A stretch of 64,000 nt of DNA from Channallabes apus. Its lineage: Eukaryota; Chordata; Actinopteri; Siluriformes; Clariidae. Both the position numbers and the translations under genes were made by a program. Positions 34,240 to 45,341 of this stretch are shown in pieces. The notes under the pieces were generated by a model, which saw only the letters and a list, made by a program, of their open reading frames with translations, ran no database searches and was not told the origin of the DNA. The stretch is from the NCBI GenBank assembly GCA_030522415.1, contig CM060105.1:18607777-18671776 (forward strand). The letters run 5' to 3'. Every line of letters starts with the position of its first letter. Positions within the stretch are counted from its first letter, which is position 1.

Positions 34240-35205
34240 ATCTAGAATGACATTAAGGCAATAATCAGAATTAACATACTGTAGTATATCTGTAATATAT
34301 AAGAAAGTGTGTGCAGATCCACCAATCTGATGTCATGGGTTTAAACAAATAACCGCTGGCTTATGAATAAATAACTCGCTTATCTCACTCTCTCTCTCTC
34401 TGAATGTCATCTGTCGCATTACGACATCACCGGAGCACAGGCTTCCAGCTGAACCGGCTCTGTGACGTTCAGTACTCGCGTTTCAATCTGAAATGAAGAG
34501 GGCTTGGATCTTCTATTTTATACTCCATTCTTTTATTCAAGCATCTCAATAGTCATCTTCAATTCAGGAAAAAGGAGACGACATTGTCATAGAAGTAGGC
34601 CTACTCGCGTAGCACACTGTTCTGACAGCTTTTGAAAAGAGACTAAAGAAAGCGTCTTTTTTTAATATTTTGTATTTTCTTTTTTCATCCTGGAAGTAAA
34701 TGTCTGGTGGTATAATTTAAGCACAGAAATCAGAAACACACCCTGTACAGAAACACAAACATCATATCCTCTTGAACTAGCAGAAACACACACACCAACA
34801 CACAAACACACCGGCGTACCAGGATGTTCCTGGATGCTCAGTGACCTTAGCATCCTGTTTCCCCTTTCCACCTTGCTTCCATCTATCCCACTGTTCCACT
34901 GCTTATCACAGAGCTCTTTGTCTCTGTCAGAAAGCGAGAGACACATATCTCCATCTCCTGATTGTCCCGCTCGCTTCCTGTGTGAACCTCCTCCCTTTTT
35001 TCTTCTTCTGCTTCGCTTAGTCTGACCGAAGCCACTACAGCGATATGCGCAGAGGTTATCAGGATACAATAATGATATCAAAATAGCGATATAAAAACAA
35101 CATCTGGAGTGTCAGTATACTGTAGGGTTGATGTGATTGTGATTGATGTGGGTTCGAGTTCCTGTTATCAGGCCAAAGTTGATTATTTATATTCTTCATG
35201 TACTA
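34240..35205. other. Unique intergenic DNA
   Basis: Includes a C/T-rich stretch (34850-35030). Reading frames over it have no known domain. No repeat recognised. Confidence 0.5.
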
Positions 35206-35219
35206 CCGTAACTTTAATT

Positions 35220-35307
35220 CATTCATTCATTCATTCATGTATTAGGGTCGCAGGGACCTGGAGCCTATCCCAGGAGATAGGAGCAGGGTACACCCTGGAC
35301 AGCGTGC
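35220..35307 (-). mobile_element. Strongly 5'-truncated SINE with perfect 14-bp duplication
   Basis: Only the 3' end of the family is present (88 bp): the CATTC tail at the left, GGGTCGCAGGGACCTGGAGC, and GTACACCCTGGACAGCGTGC. The duplication CCGTAACTTTAATT lies at 35206-35219 and 35308-35321. This shows that incomplete reverse transcription can give random-length copies in this family. Confidence 0.93.
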
Positions 35308-35321
35308 CCGTAACTTTAATT

Positions 35322-35746
35322 ATATTTTGAAAAGATTATGAAATTCTTTTTGTTTTTTGTTTTGAACCGTTAATGATATGGAACATCTGCACAACAAGTT
35401 ACCACACGGAAAATTAAAGGTCCCGTATTTTAGTATTTCTCTAAAATGTGTTTGTTAATGCAGATGTGGGAGGGGCTTTTCTTATATGAGGTCACAACAG
35501 GGGGAAGAAATCTAATTGCCATTTTTAACGCCCTGATCGATATAAAAATGAAAAAAAAAATTTTTTTGTTGTTGCACACTGGAGAACCAGCTGAATGTCT
35601 AAAAATAACTAAGAAATTTAATTAACACATTCTGACCAATCAGATTCAAGCATTCCGTTGCATATTAATGAAAGGCCGAACCTGAACAGAGGGAGGTTCA
35701 CGCAGCATATGGTGTGTGAGTCGCTTTAAGCCTCTCTTCCAACGCA

Positions 35747-35806
<60 letters not shown>

Positions 35807-36073
35807 CTACTTTAACAACATGCTTGATCTCTGATTGAATGCAAGATTAATCCAGCTCTGTGGATGATCATCTCTTTTTCTCTCGCCTTGTGTGTCGGCT
35901 GTTTCTTCACTGCTTTCACAGCAAGATCAGAGGAGGCCGAGAGACATGCTATAGTAAGATAGTAATTAGAGTCAACATCACAACAGTGATGAGGGGAAGA
36001 GGAAGGCTGAATATGGGTCAGTGCTTTAGCAGCCTATTGCCGTCCCTCGTTTCCACCCCCAGCATGTGCACGT

Positions 36074-36113
<40 letters not shown>

Positions 36114-36305
36114 TGTACACATACACAAAGAGAGAGAGAGGCACACACATGCTCTAAGCACTATGACTTACAGTATATAATCTAATCATATCATGAGATG
36201 TTAATTATTATGTTTTCCGATGTTTTTGTGTGTGTGTTCTTTATCACTGCCCTTGGATCATTTCATTATCTTTTTTTATTAGGATTTCAGTGTGAACATT
36301 GCTTG
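35322..36305. repeat. Unique DNA with two AC microsatellites
   Basis: AC arrays lie at 35750-35805 (about 28 units) and 36075-36110 (about 18 units). The 106-codon plus frame through the second is mostly composition-driven. Nothing else recognised. Confidence 0.8.
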
Positions 36306-36326
36306 CCCATATGAGCATATATGTAC

Positions 36327-36767
36327 ACTCACTCATTCACACCGCTTTATCCTGTATAGACGGCTCGTTCACACACTCTAGGCAAGTTGGGAACATCACT
36401 TATACTAATCTGCATGTCTTTACACTGTGGGAGGAAACCAGATTACCCAGAGGGGACCCACCCTATAACCCACTAAACACAGTGAGAACGTGCAAACCCC
36501 ATGCACACAGAACCCGAGGTGGGAATCAAACCATTTACATTTAGGCATTTGGCAGACGCTCTTATCCATTTTTATCTCATTATACATCTAAGCCGTTGAG
36601 GGTTAAGAGCCTTGCCCAAGGGCCCAACAGGGGCAACTTGGTGGTCATGGGATTTGAACCTAGGATGTTCAGAACCGTAGTCCAATGCCTTAACCACTGA
36701 GCTACTCCTGGTCATCAGCTCTGGATTTGCAAGGTGATAGTGCTAACCACCAAGCCAAAGTGCTGCC
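36327..36767 (-). mobile_element. SINE of the main family, interrupted by another SINE
   Basis: The left part (36327-36533) has the GATAAAGCGGTGTGAATGAG end, the core (GTGGGAGGAAACC.GATTACCC) and the GGTGGGAATCAAACC box B region. The right part (36715-36767) completes the promoter: GATTTGCAAGGTGATAGTGC and AACCACCAAGCC. The break lies in the box B flank, where the second-family SINE sits. Confidence 0.8.
36536..36708 (-). mobile_element. Second-family tRNA-SINE nested in the main-family SINE
   Basis: Nearly the same sequence as the copy at 6121: TTGGCAGACGCTCTTATCC, GTTGAGGGTTAAGAGCCTTG, GGGCAACTTGGTGGTCATGG and CCTTAACCACTGAGCTACTC. Its position inside another SINE means it inserted later. 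Confidence 0.83.
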
Positions 36768-36781
36768 TTATGTACTGTTAT

Positions 36782-36970
36782 GTAGGCTAATTGGCGTCCC
36801 CGAATTGTGCATAGTGTATGAATGTGTATGTCTGAATGTTGCTGTACCACGTTTGTATATAAAATGGGAATAAATACACTGGACACGAGTAAAAGTCCAC
36901 GGTCCCTGGTTGGACTGTAGAGGCTCCTTGATGGATGGATGGATGGATGGATGGATGGATGGATGGATGG
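36782..36970 (+). mobile_element. 5'-truncated SINE with GGAT-type end and array
   Basis: It starts in the core (GTAGGCTAATTGGCGTCCCC) and continues through a GT-poor spacer. It ends with the alternative 3' part GGTTGGACTGTAGAGGCTCC, directly followed by ten GGAT units (36930-36970). This junction is the clearest case of a tetranucleotide array arising from this SINE tail. Confidence 0.8.
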
Positions 36971-37133
36971 AATAAAAATGACAAGAGTGGAAGGTCCTCA
37001 CAAAACTAGCAATACAAACATGTGTCTGTGTGTGTAGATACGAGAATTTGGACTTTCAATCAGATACCACTCTGATGTCTATGCTATCCTCTCTTCTGCC
37101 TGCTATTGATCAGTATAAAACTGTGCACTGGCC

Positions 37134-37194
<61 letters not shown>

Positions 37195-37850
37195 CAAGAG
37201 TGTTAGTGGGAGATTAGTGAGTGCGTTTTGCCCTGTCTGTCCCCCGAGGGGTGAGTGACATAGATGGAGTGCCGAGATCACACATGGGCAGCTGGCCTGT
37301 AGAATTTGAAGATAAATGCTAGATCAAGGAGGATCTGATTTAGACAGTGAAGTCAGCGTGCTGTGGCTGTTAAAGCTCGATATTTCAACCTAATCAAATG
37401 TGGTCTGCAGCTTAGATATCAATAGCATCTGTTTTAGAATGAGTTAAAGGATGAAGCACGGATAGATAGTCACTTATTATAATACCTGTAGGAAGGGTTT
37501 GAAATGTGCATTCTTGGGAGCCAATTGACACTAGCACAAATTCACCATCTGACAAGAGGGTGTAATGTTACAAACCAATTTAGTCACAAGAGAGTCTTAC
37601 TAAAGAAAAAGAAAAGAAAACATGGGAGAAGGAAAAGAAAACTCGGTAGATACACAATAAGTTTACGCCAATAGTGATTACTTGCAAGAAATCAGTGCAG
37701 TACCGAAGAAATTAAATATCAAACACAAACGTTCTGTACTCAGCATTGTAGGGCATTACCTACTGTACAGGCTACCTTGGGTCAGAGTTTTTATAGCAAA
37801 TTGCAATAGGTCTAGGTCAGTGAAACAAGTCCTTGGGTTGATTTTGGTTG
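36971..37850. repeat. Unique DNA with a long GT microsatellite
   Basis: The GT array at 37139-37192 has about 27 units. The flanks show no recognised gene or repeat. Confidence 0.85.
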
Positions 37851-37854
37851 GTTG

Positions 37855-37992
37855 GAGTCCTGCCTTAGGTCTGTCTGTGTAGAGTCTGCATGTTCTCCCC
37901 GTGCTTGGTGGGTTTCCTCCAGGTACTCCAGTTTCCTCCCACACTTCCCATAGCGAATGTGTCAGGGTGTACCCCACCTTGCATCCAGAGAA
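37855..37992 (+). mobile_element. Deleted SINE fragment
   Basis: It keeps the centre (GTCTGCATGTTCTCCCCGTG, GGTTTCCTCCAGGTACTCC) and jumps to CAGGGTGTACCCCACCTTGC. The promoter and 3' end are missing. Confidence 0.75.
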
Positions 37993-38625
37993 ATGTACAA
38001 TATGACAAAAAAAGATTAAGTGTGGAGAGTGTATGTACAGTAGGATGTATGATTTATTGTAAAGATTGCGCAAGGAAAGGTATCTATGATGACTATACTA
38101 CATAACAAAATTAAAAGGATTATTGGAGAAAATGCAACTCATAAACCATCATTGTGAACTTGTGTTTTGCACTTAAAGACAGAGAACATTAATTGACAAT
38201 CTCAAATTCCTTTGGTTAGATTGAAATAAAGGTTCTTCTTCTTCTTCTTTTTCTGATTATTATTATTATTAGAAATGAAATGTGTTAGAGGATCAGAAAT
38301 CAGAGTGTAACAAAAAAAACAAATGTAACGAAGGGAAAGATGCTGCTGCTGCTGCTGATGATGATGATGATAACCATGATGATGATGATGAACCATAAAG
38401 AAAGGGGTAATGTTTGTACAGATTGACCTATTTAACAAACAATGCATTAAGCATAAAGGAAATCAGAATTATAACCTGAATGCATTAACTTTACAAACAT
38501 CATGATAATGCACTTTATTTACCAGAATTGTTATATATTGCAGAATTGACTAGCACTGAATCAGAGGTGAAGCTGTTGCTTTATGTTTTTTGAAGACTTT
38601 TTGCTTTATGGATTACAATAATACT
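37993..38625. repeat. Unique AT-rich DNA with trinucleotide runs
   Basis: TTC runs near 38235, ATT near 38258, and GCT changing into GAT at 38340-38395. Each unit differs by one base, suggesting stepwise conversion of one repeat into another. The rest is unannotated. Confidence 0.7.
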
Positions 38626-38627
38626 GC

Positions 38628-38704
38628 CTGTTTGTTTGTTTGTTTGTTTGTTTTGTTTGTTTGTTTGTTTGTTTGTTTGTTTGTTTGTTTGTTTGTTTGT
38701 TTGG
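38628..38704. repeat. TTTG tetranucleotide microsatellite
   Basis: About 19 TTTG units with one missing T near 38651. The Lys-Gln-Thr-Asn repetitive minus frame over it is an artefact. Confidence 0.95.
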
Positions 38705-40110
38705 TTTAGTTTTTCTTCAGAGAGAAAAAAATAGAAGTTGCTTTTAATAATGTTCTTTAATGAATATAAATGAAAGAAGTAGCTTATGTCTGTGGTACAG
38801 TGGAAATAAAGTATATTGTTATAGGAAAACAATGAACGAAGCTCCAAAGTTACATGATGATGGTCCACAAACCTGGACTACACTTTCCTGCTCGCTAACT
38901 TCAACATTACTAGACCGCCAAACTTCTAATCTGACCATCGGCTTTAAAAAACAAATTGGACAAACCCTTCGTGACATCATCCATAGGTTTTTTGAAGAGC
39001 TGGAATTGAAGCTGTGGAAGCTTTCATCTTTGCAATCTTGGGAGGACATGCCTCTACTTAAACCCCAGTTAATCCATAAGTGGTCAAATCGACAAACAGA
39101 AGCTGACTGTTATCTCACCATTTCTTGTGGTTAGTTAATCTACAACAATTCCAGTTAGCTGGTGAGCTAAAGTGATGCATAGCATGGGGCTAGTAATTTG
39201 GGTCATTCACATCAGCCATGTCCCAATTAAACATAATTTCATGGCTTAATGTAATTGTATGACTTAATGACTTAATGTAACTAATGACTTACATAGAAAT
39301 TAACATACACCCCCTACAGGTATCTGGAATGGAAAATCTAGCTATGGAGACCCAAGCTGTTTTTGCACCAGGCTGTAAGCATGTTTATTTCTGTTGTACA
39401 GCTGGACATTTTAACATGGGAATCGATGGGGAATGATTTACTTTTAGACCTAGTGGTTAATCTTGGAACTGCATGTTTTGACACTTCTGTGTTGGACAAA
39501 TTTTTTTCGAATATGATATATCTAAAACTCAACCTGAACACACTCCTATATAAATACACGCTGCAAAAACTCACATAACATAAATGATCATGTCATGTTG
39601 TTCAGATTTGATGTAGCTAGCCTTGTTTCTTGGGTACGCTGGGCTATGATCTAGTTTTTTGTCTTTTGGTTTTGGCTTGTGTAGTCTGATTGTTGATCGC
39701 CGACTTCCTTTATTTATGACTTCTCTGCTGCTTAATGTTTCAGAATTATTTGGCCTGTCTGCTTTTACTAAAGTATTTCTTGCACCTGCATCCCCCCTTA
39801 ACCACCTGGCACAGGATAGTAAAATTAGCTCTGCTGCACAACAGGCCACATCACCCCATCCCATCACAGACAATTTTCCAATGAGAGCAAATGTTTCATT
39901 TATGTTTGTTTTTAGGAAAACAAATGCTTTATGATGTGTTTTTATGGGCTGACTACAGATAGATAGTTTTTTTATGATAGCAAACCATTCTAGACACATG
40001 AGTAAGGAATTTTTCACATCTCAAGAGAGGTATCCTTTTAAATAATGGCACTCATAAAGTTCTTTAGAAGAATATATCTTGGAGATTCACATTTTATTAC
40101 ATGCATTAAA
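38705..40110. other. Unique intergenic DNA
   Basis: Two longer frames occur: 124 codons plus at 38760-39134 and 148 codons minus at 39571-40017. Neither shows a known domain, splice context or clear codon bias. A small cluster of GACTTAATG repeats lies near 39250-39295. Confidence 0.45.
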
Positions 40111-40114
40111 TGTA

Positions 40115-40617
40115 CACTATATGGGGAAAATATTTTATCCAGATACATATACCTACTGTAAATATGGAGCTTTTGCAGCTATAACTGCTTCCACTCTGCA
40201 GGCCGTCTACAAGATTTTGGAATGTTTCTGTGGGAATCGCTGCAAATTCATTCATGTAGAGCATTTATGAGGTCAGGCACTGATGTTGGACGAGAAAACC
40301 TGGTTTACAATATCCCTTCCAGTTCATCCCAAAGGTGCTCGATGGCGTTGAGGTCAGGGCTCTGTGTTAGGGCCAGTCAAGTTCTTCCACATCGACCTCC
40401 TCAAATGTCATTAAAGTCCCCGCTTTGTGCACTGGGATACAGTCATGTTGGAATAGAAAAGGACCTTCTCCTTGTTACTGTAACTGTTGCCACATAGTTG
40501 GAAGCAGAGCATTGTCCAAGAGGTTTTGGTATACTCTTGCATTGAGATAGCACCTTCACTGAGGATAAGGGGCCTGATGGATTGAAACACCTGAAAATTC
40601 AACAGGTCTATATAGTG
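40115..40617 (-). mobile_element. Internally deleted Tc1-like derivative (503 bp)
   Basis: The ends CACTATATGG and CTATATAGTG are complementary and flanked by TA (40113-40114 and 40618-40619). Inside, plus-strand text such as GTCAGGCACTGATGTTGGAC, CATCCCAAAGGTGCTCGATG and GCGTTGAGGTCAGGGCTCTG is, on recall, the minus-strand 3' part of a teleost Tc1 family. Most of the transposase gene is absent. It would need transposase from elsewhere to move. Confidence 0.75.
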
Positions 40618-40630
40618 TATTAATAATTAT

Positions 40631-40633
<3 letters not shown>

Positions 40634-40677
<44 letters not shown>
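40634..40677. repeat. AT dinucleotide microsatellite
   Basis: About 22 AT units directly before a LINE-tail-like sequence. Confidence 0.93.
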
Positions 40678-40680
<3 letters not shown>

Positions 40681-40735
40681 ACAGCACTTTTGGTGTTCTA
40701 AATGTGCGTTATAGATAAAGTTGATTTTATTTATC
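40678..40735 (+). mobile_element. LINE 3'-tail fragment
   Basis: TGTACAGCACTTTTGGTG followed by TGCGTTATAGATAAAGTTGA resembles the AAAGCGCTATATAAATAAA tail of teleost LINEs, seen more clearly at 44427. It is only about 60 bp, so the assignment is tentative. Confidence 0.4.
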
Positions 40736-42100
40736 TATTACATTTAAATCTATTGACTTTATTTATCTATTACATCCAAATCAGTAAGCAACCGCTTACT
40801 GATTAGGATGTAATAGACCTTAGAGCTAAAAATCAACCATTTAAATGATTAGCACTAAGCACTTCATAACATTTTGACGTGTGTGCCATTAGTCAGGTGG
40901 CCTTTGTCTGGCAGGACATCCTTATTGCTGTGATATAATGAACAGCACGGGATTAGACCGCATTTAATACTCTCATCGTCTGGGACAATCATCATCATCA
41001 TGGGGACAAAGTTCTGAAAAAGCAATCAGAGACACTGCACAACTGCTGTCTATCCCTCTGAATGCTTTTCATTCCTGACATATTAAAGCATTATTATGTC
41101 CTGTCAGATGGATATACCTTGTGAAAGCACACCTGGGATTGCTAATAGATCCTGTCTTGGCACATGAAAATACACTGAGAGTGGAAGAAAGATCTTGAGG
41201 TCTCTATTAAGTTTTAATAAAGGGCATTCATGCAGTGTGTGTTTCAAATCGTGTGTCTAAAATCTTATTACTGTGCCACATATTTATATCAATCGCTTGC
41301 GAATAGGGATGCTAATGGCTTTGCGGCAACATTGTGAAATGAGTGGCAGCAACAAATCCAACATTTCGGTTCCCAGGATTCGCTTCCTGTCGTGTACGTA
41401 ATATAACCAATGAGAGAGAATGGAGGGCAAAGTGTCACCCACTCTCCGGCTTTTTCCCCCATGGTTGCTAAGCATATTTCTGGAAAAAAAAAAAAAAGAC
41501 TTCATTAATGCATGCTATTAATAGTCTAACAATCACCATGCTGTATAACATCACATTATGCCACTATGGAAAGCTTAAACAGGCTGTCATGATGATAAAT
41601 GAGCTTAGAATAGTAAATTAACATGCAGCATGATTGGCATTAATAAATGGGGTAATCATAATAATTTAAGAACTACAGATGGATGCGTTCTGATTTAGCA
41701 ACTTCGGGACCCGACGCGCACACACTTTCCAACAGTTTGATGATGAGCAAGATACAAACAATGGACCTACTGTAAAATATTCTTTCTCAATCACTGGCAT
41801 CCTGGTAAGTGTGACAGTAAGTGTGTTGGCTACATTCTGTGCTAGTACTTCAGGGAACGTTGGGACTGTGTTCTGAAGGGATGAAGAGTTTCATAAAGAC
41901 TGACATTCACAGACAGTCTGGCAGCATAGAGTGTAATTTACTGTAGTATTTAGTGCAGGCGTATCAGGGCTCTGTAAACTTTTCAGTGCCTGAAATCGCT
42001 GTGTTCTTTTCCTAAAGTACAGATATGTTTGAAGAAAAATAATGAAATTTATATGGCTTATAAATATACCTTATTAACAGCCACATACAGTATTCTACTT
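40736..42100. other. Unique DNA, possible conserved non-coding block
   Basis: 40860-41660 is complex, low in simple repeats and contains TAAT/ATTA words. No exon is apparent. Conservation can only be tested by alignment. Confidence 0.3.
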
Positions 42101-42255
42101 CATCCATCCATCCATCTATCGAGGAACCTCTATAGTCCATCTAGAGCCCATGGAGGCCAATGGTGGTTACCACTCTATGGTTGTACCAATTTGGGAAAGC
42201 CAGTTAGCCTAATCTGCATGTTTTTGGAATGTGGGAGGAAACCAGTCAAGCACAG
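42101..42255 (-). mobile_element. SINE fragment with GGAT-type end
   Basis: From the left: CATC units, then GAGGAACCTCTATAGTCCAT (the alternative 3' end), TCTATGGTTGTACCAATTTG and a core piece ending GTGGGAGGAAACC. The promoter is absent. Confidence 0.75.
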
Positions 42256-42374
42256 GGACTATTACTTTCCAATAAAACTCAAATACCCTACAAAAGAAGT
42301 AATACAGTCTAATATGGATAATGAACACTGCATTTAATTCAATAACATTCATATACTGTATAATGTATAAGTAA

Positions 42375-42575
42375 ACTTGGTCATAGAACCTATCCCAGGC
42401 AGGTCAGTGCTCAAGTCAGAGGACACCATGGAAGTGAAGGAAAAAACTCGAAGGAAAACCACAAAAATTGGGGTGAAATATGCAAACTCCATGACCACAG
42501 ACCAGAAGCAAGATTCCAGCTCCCATCTCTGGAGGTGCAAGGCAGCAGCGATAGCCACTGAATCATTATCCCCCT
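42375..42575 (-). mobile_element. Very diverged SINE, main family
   Basis: ACCTATCCCAGGCAGGTCAG, GCAAACTCCATGACCACAGA and TCTGGAGGTGCAAGGCAGCA keep the order of the 3' half, core and promoter on the minus strand, with large gaps. Confidence 0.6.
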
Positions 42576-42649
42576 CATATTCTACGTATATACTGCACAC
42601 CCATAACAGTAGATTCAATGAGCAAATACATACAGTATAGAGAGCCAAT

Positions 42650-43115
42650 GAAATGCAGTTAGCATCTAAGCAGAAGTGCATACAGTAAGTGGGCAGTTTA
42701 CAATAAATAGCAATGTGGTAAATTAATGTATGTATACATACAGTATATACAGGGATTAATAGAAGATAACATGCTGAACATGATGTACATATGTACATTG
42801 ATGAACATCTGTATTGTCAATTTGTAGTTTTGAGGTAAGTTTTGATACAGAATATATACTGTATATATACAGTATACATGAAATATATGAAGTAGCGCAT
42901 TCATAAAAAAATAAATTATGGAGTGTGTGAAGATGCAAAGTGGATGAAGCAGTGCAATATAGACTGATAGTGACAGTGCAATAGTGTATTTGTTAACTTT
43001 CCATGATCGGCTGTTCCAAGTGGCATCAGCCGCAGGAGAAAAAGCTATTTTAAGCCCAATATCATATTGCTTCCCGTTGTGCCATCAAAACAGCTCTGAC
43101 CCCTCAAGGCATGAT
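42650..43115 (-). mobile_element. Possible LINE 3'-region relic
   Basis: Short GTGCAATA-type words and the stretch GCATCAGCCGCAGGAGAAAA resemble, on the minus strand, the end of the reverse-transcriptase gene and 3' UTR of the LINE at 52.8 kb (TCGCCTGCGGGAAGAAGCTC there). Similarity is weak and judged by eye. Confidence 0.35.
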
Positions 43116-43505
43116 GTCACAAGACCTCAGCGGGTGTACTGTGGTGTCTAGCACTGGGATGTTAGTTGTAGATCTTTTGGGTGCTGTGGGTTGTGGGTTG
43201 GGCGAAATGGTTCAGACTTGTTTGTCGAGTGCTAAACTGGGGAATTTGGAGGCTGGATCAACAAACTTGAATTCTTTGCTTGCTTAGATGCTATACACAC
43301 CAGATTGTGGTGCACTGAGGGTTCTGACACCTTTCTATCAAGCCACCATAACTTTTTTTTTTCCTGGCCTTTGTTTCCCACTGGATGAGCAAAGACAAGC
43401 CTTGGGAGCCCATGATCATGTCTCCTGGTTAGTGGTAATAATCAGTGTTATTCAATTCACCTGACAGTGGTGTTAATGTCATGTTAAATATGAGTCCAAA
43501 ATGCA
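43116..43505. other. Unannotated DNA
   Basis: It may extend the neighbouring LINE relics, but I see no clear match. Confidence 0.4.
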
Positions 43506-44460
43506 GGGTTCTCAATATGATCATGTTACCCCAATATTATCATCCCTGCACTGGCTACCTGTTCAGTTTAAAATTAATTTAAAAAATAATTTAAAAAAAT
43601 AGTATTACAAGGCTTTAAATGGTTTAGCTCCCACAACCAGTCTTCTGATACGCTACAATCCACCACGCGCCTTAAGATCACAAAACTTCATATTTAGCAC
43701 CAAAGCTTTGGAATAGCCTTCCAGACAGTGTTCGGGGAGCAGACACTGTTTTCCAGTTCAAAAGTAGACTCAAGACGCATCTCTTTAATCTGGCATACAC
43801 ATAACTCATCCCATAACCTCATACTCCAGTACATCTATCCCGAATGCCAACTACGCTAATTCTCTCCATCTGTTCTGTATTTTTCTACCCATCCCGAGGC
43901 ATCTGAGATTGTGCCAGCTTCAGTAGACAAAGGTCGACCCTGCGAGGTTACTGAGGCATCCAGAGAAGGACCAGCTCCAGCTGGATTCAGCTTTATGATG
44001 GTTGGAGCTACACATGCTGCTCCTGTGCTTCCAGTGATCCAGACCTCATCTGCCCTCTGCACGTACTGACTCATCCCTATGCTGAACTGGTCTTCATGTT
44101 AATTTAAAAAGCTTCTGTTATATTGAACTTTCAGCTGCACAACACACATGATGTTATATAATTTCTATCTGTTATCCACCAAATGAGGATGGGTTCCCTG
44201 TTGAGTCTGGTTCCTCGCAAGGTTTCTTCCTAATGCCATCTCAGGGAGTTTTTCCTTGCCACTGTCGCCATCACCCTAGGCTTGCTCATCAGAGACATTT
44301 AATTCATCCTTCATTCCTTCATTCATCTCATTATTATCTAGACACATTTTTCTCACACATACATACTTCCAAAAATGTTCTTTTTTGAAAGTTTCTTTCA
44401 TTTTTGTGAAGCTGTGACCATTGTTAAAAGCGCTATATAAATAAAATTTTAATTTAAATA
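43506..44460 (+). mobile_element. LINE 3' fragment with decayed ORF2 C-terminus
   Basis: The first 300 bp translate, with stops and shifts, to LHWLPVQFKI, YYKALNGLAPTTSLLI and NPPRALRSQ, then FPVQK.TQDASL. This is the C-terminal tail of many teleost LINE reverse transcriptases (KALNGLAP and LKTHLF-like blocks). A 3' UTR follows, including TTGAGTCTGGTTCCTCGCAA and TCAGGGAGTTTTTCCTTGCC, and ends at AAAGCGCTATATAAATAAAA (about 44427-44447). It is 5'-truncated and inactive. It is a different LINE family from the one at 52.8 kb, judging by the tail. Confidence 0.8.
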
Positions 44461-44930
44461 TTGAATTTGAAAACTATACCAAAAACCTCATATATTATCC
44501 AGAAACATAAAACATTCAAGTTCAAATACTGGCATATGGATGGAAAGTAATCTGCTACAGTATAAGTGTGTTGCCTACAGTAGTGCCATAAGTTTCCTTC
44601 AGACCCGCTGTGATCCTACATAGGATAAGCGGTATAAATAATGTATGGAAGTCTAGATGGCTGATATATTACTGAAATACTCTCTTTCTACTCTACATGA
44701 AAAAACTTCATTTTCATCACTGTACATCACAGACATACATTCCATCTACGGACATACTGTATACTGTAGATCTTAAATACTCTACTATACACAATAAATA
44801 CTCACACACTCTAATAATAGACCTTAAATATATATTATAGTACTTAAATGCTCAATACGTATATATAGTATTACACTGTGGCATTCGACTGTAGTACTTT
44901 ACTGATCTACATTTTTACTTTATATCTCAA
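44461..44930. other. Unique AT-rich DNA with a SINE scrap
   Basis: 44600-44645 (TGTGATCCTACATAGGATAA, GCGGTATAAATAATG) is a small 3'-end piece of the main SINE family. The rest is unannotated and rich in TACTGTA/TACAGTA. Confidence 0.5.
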
Positions 44931-44936
44931 TAACAG

Positions 44937-45341
44937 TGGTACCTCAGCGTACAAATGCACAAATTTTAAAACTTTGAAACTTTGCGCTGTTCAAAACTTA
45001 TTCGAATCAGTTTGTCATGTTTGCATTTTTGCCAAGCAAAGTAACTTAACATATTTTTTCCATTTTTTTTTCCTGCATTTTGTGAAAGATTTAGTGACGA
45101 CATAGCACCATGGGTCCCAAGAATGTTAGCAAGTACTTCATTTACATTTCTATCCTAAATGTTTTGATTGTTTTTGTATGCAGCGATTTGATTATGGGGT
45201 GTGAAAATCAGTAGTATTGTTAATATTTTGGGTGACCGGAACGGATTAGTTGCATTTACATCACTTCCTATGGGACAGTGCGTTTCACAATATGAAAGTT
45301 TCTGGAACGGAATAAAATCGTATGTTATGTTACTGCTGCAA
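44937..45341. mobile_element. Small inverted-repeat transposon, uninterrupted copy
   Basis: The ends CAGTGGTACCTCAGCGTAC and, complemented, CAGCAGTAACATAACATACG are related inverted repeats. Internal blocks ATGGGTCCCAAGAATG, AAATGTTTTGATTGTTTTTG and GGAACGGATTAGTTGCATTT match the split copy at 24631-25508. It has no coding capacity. Confidence 0.75.

Noticed and set aside
35860..36180. 106-codon plus-strand frame
   Set aside because: It reads through an AC microsatellite (Thr-His runs) with no conserved flanks.
39571..40017. 148-codon minus-strand frame
   Set aside because: No known motif. Composition is ordinary intergenic and no splice or promoter context is visible.
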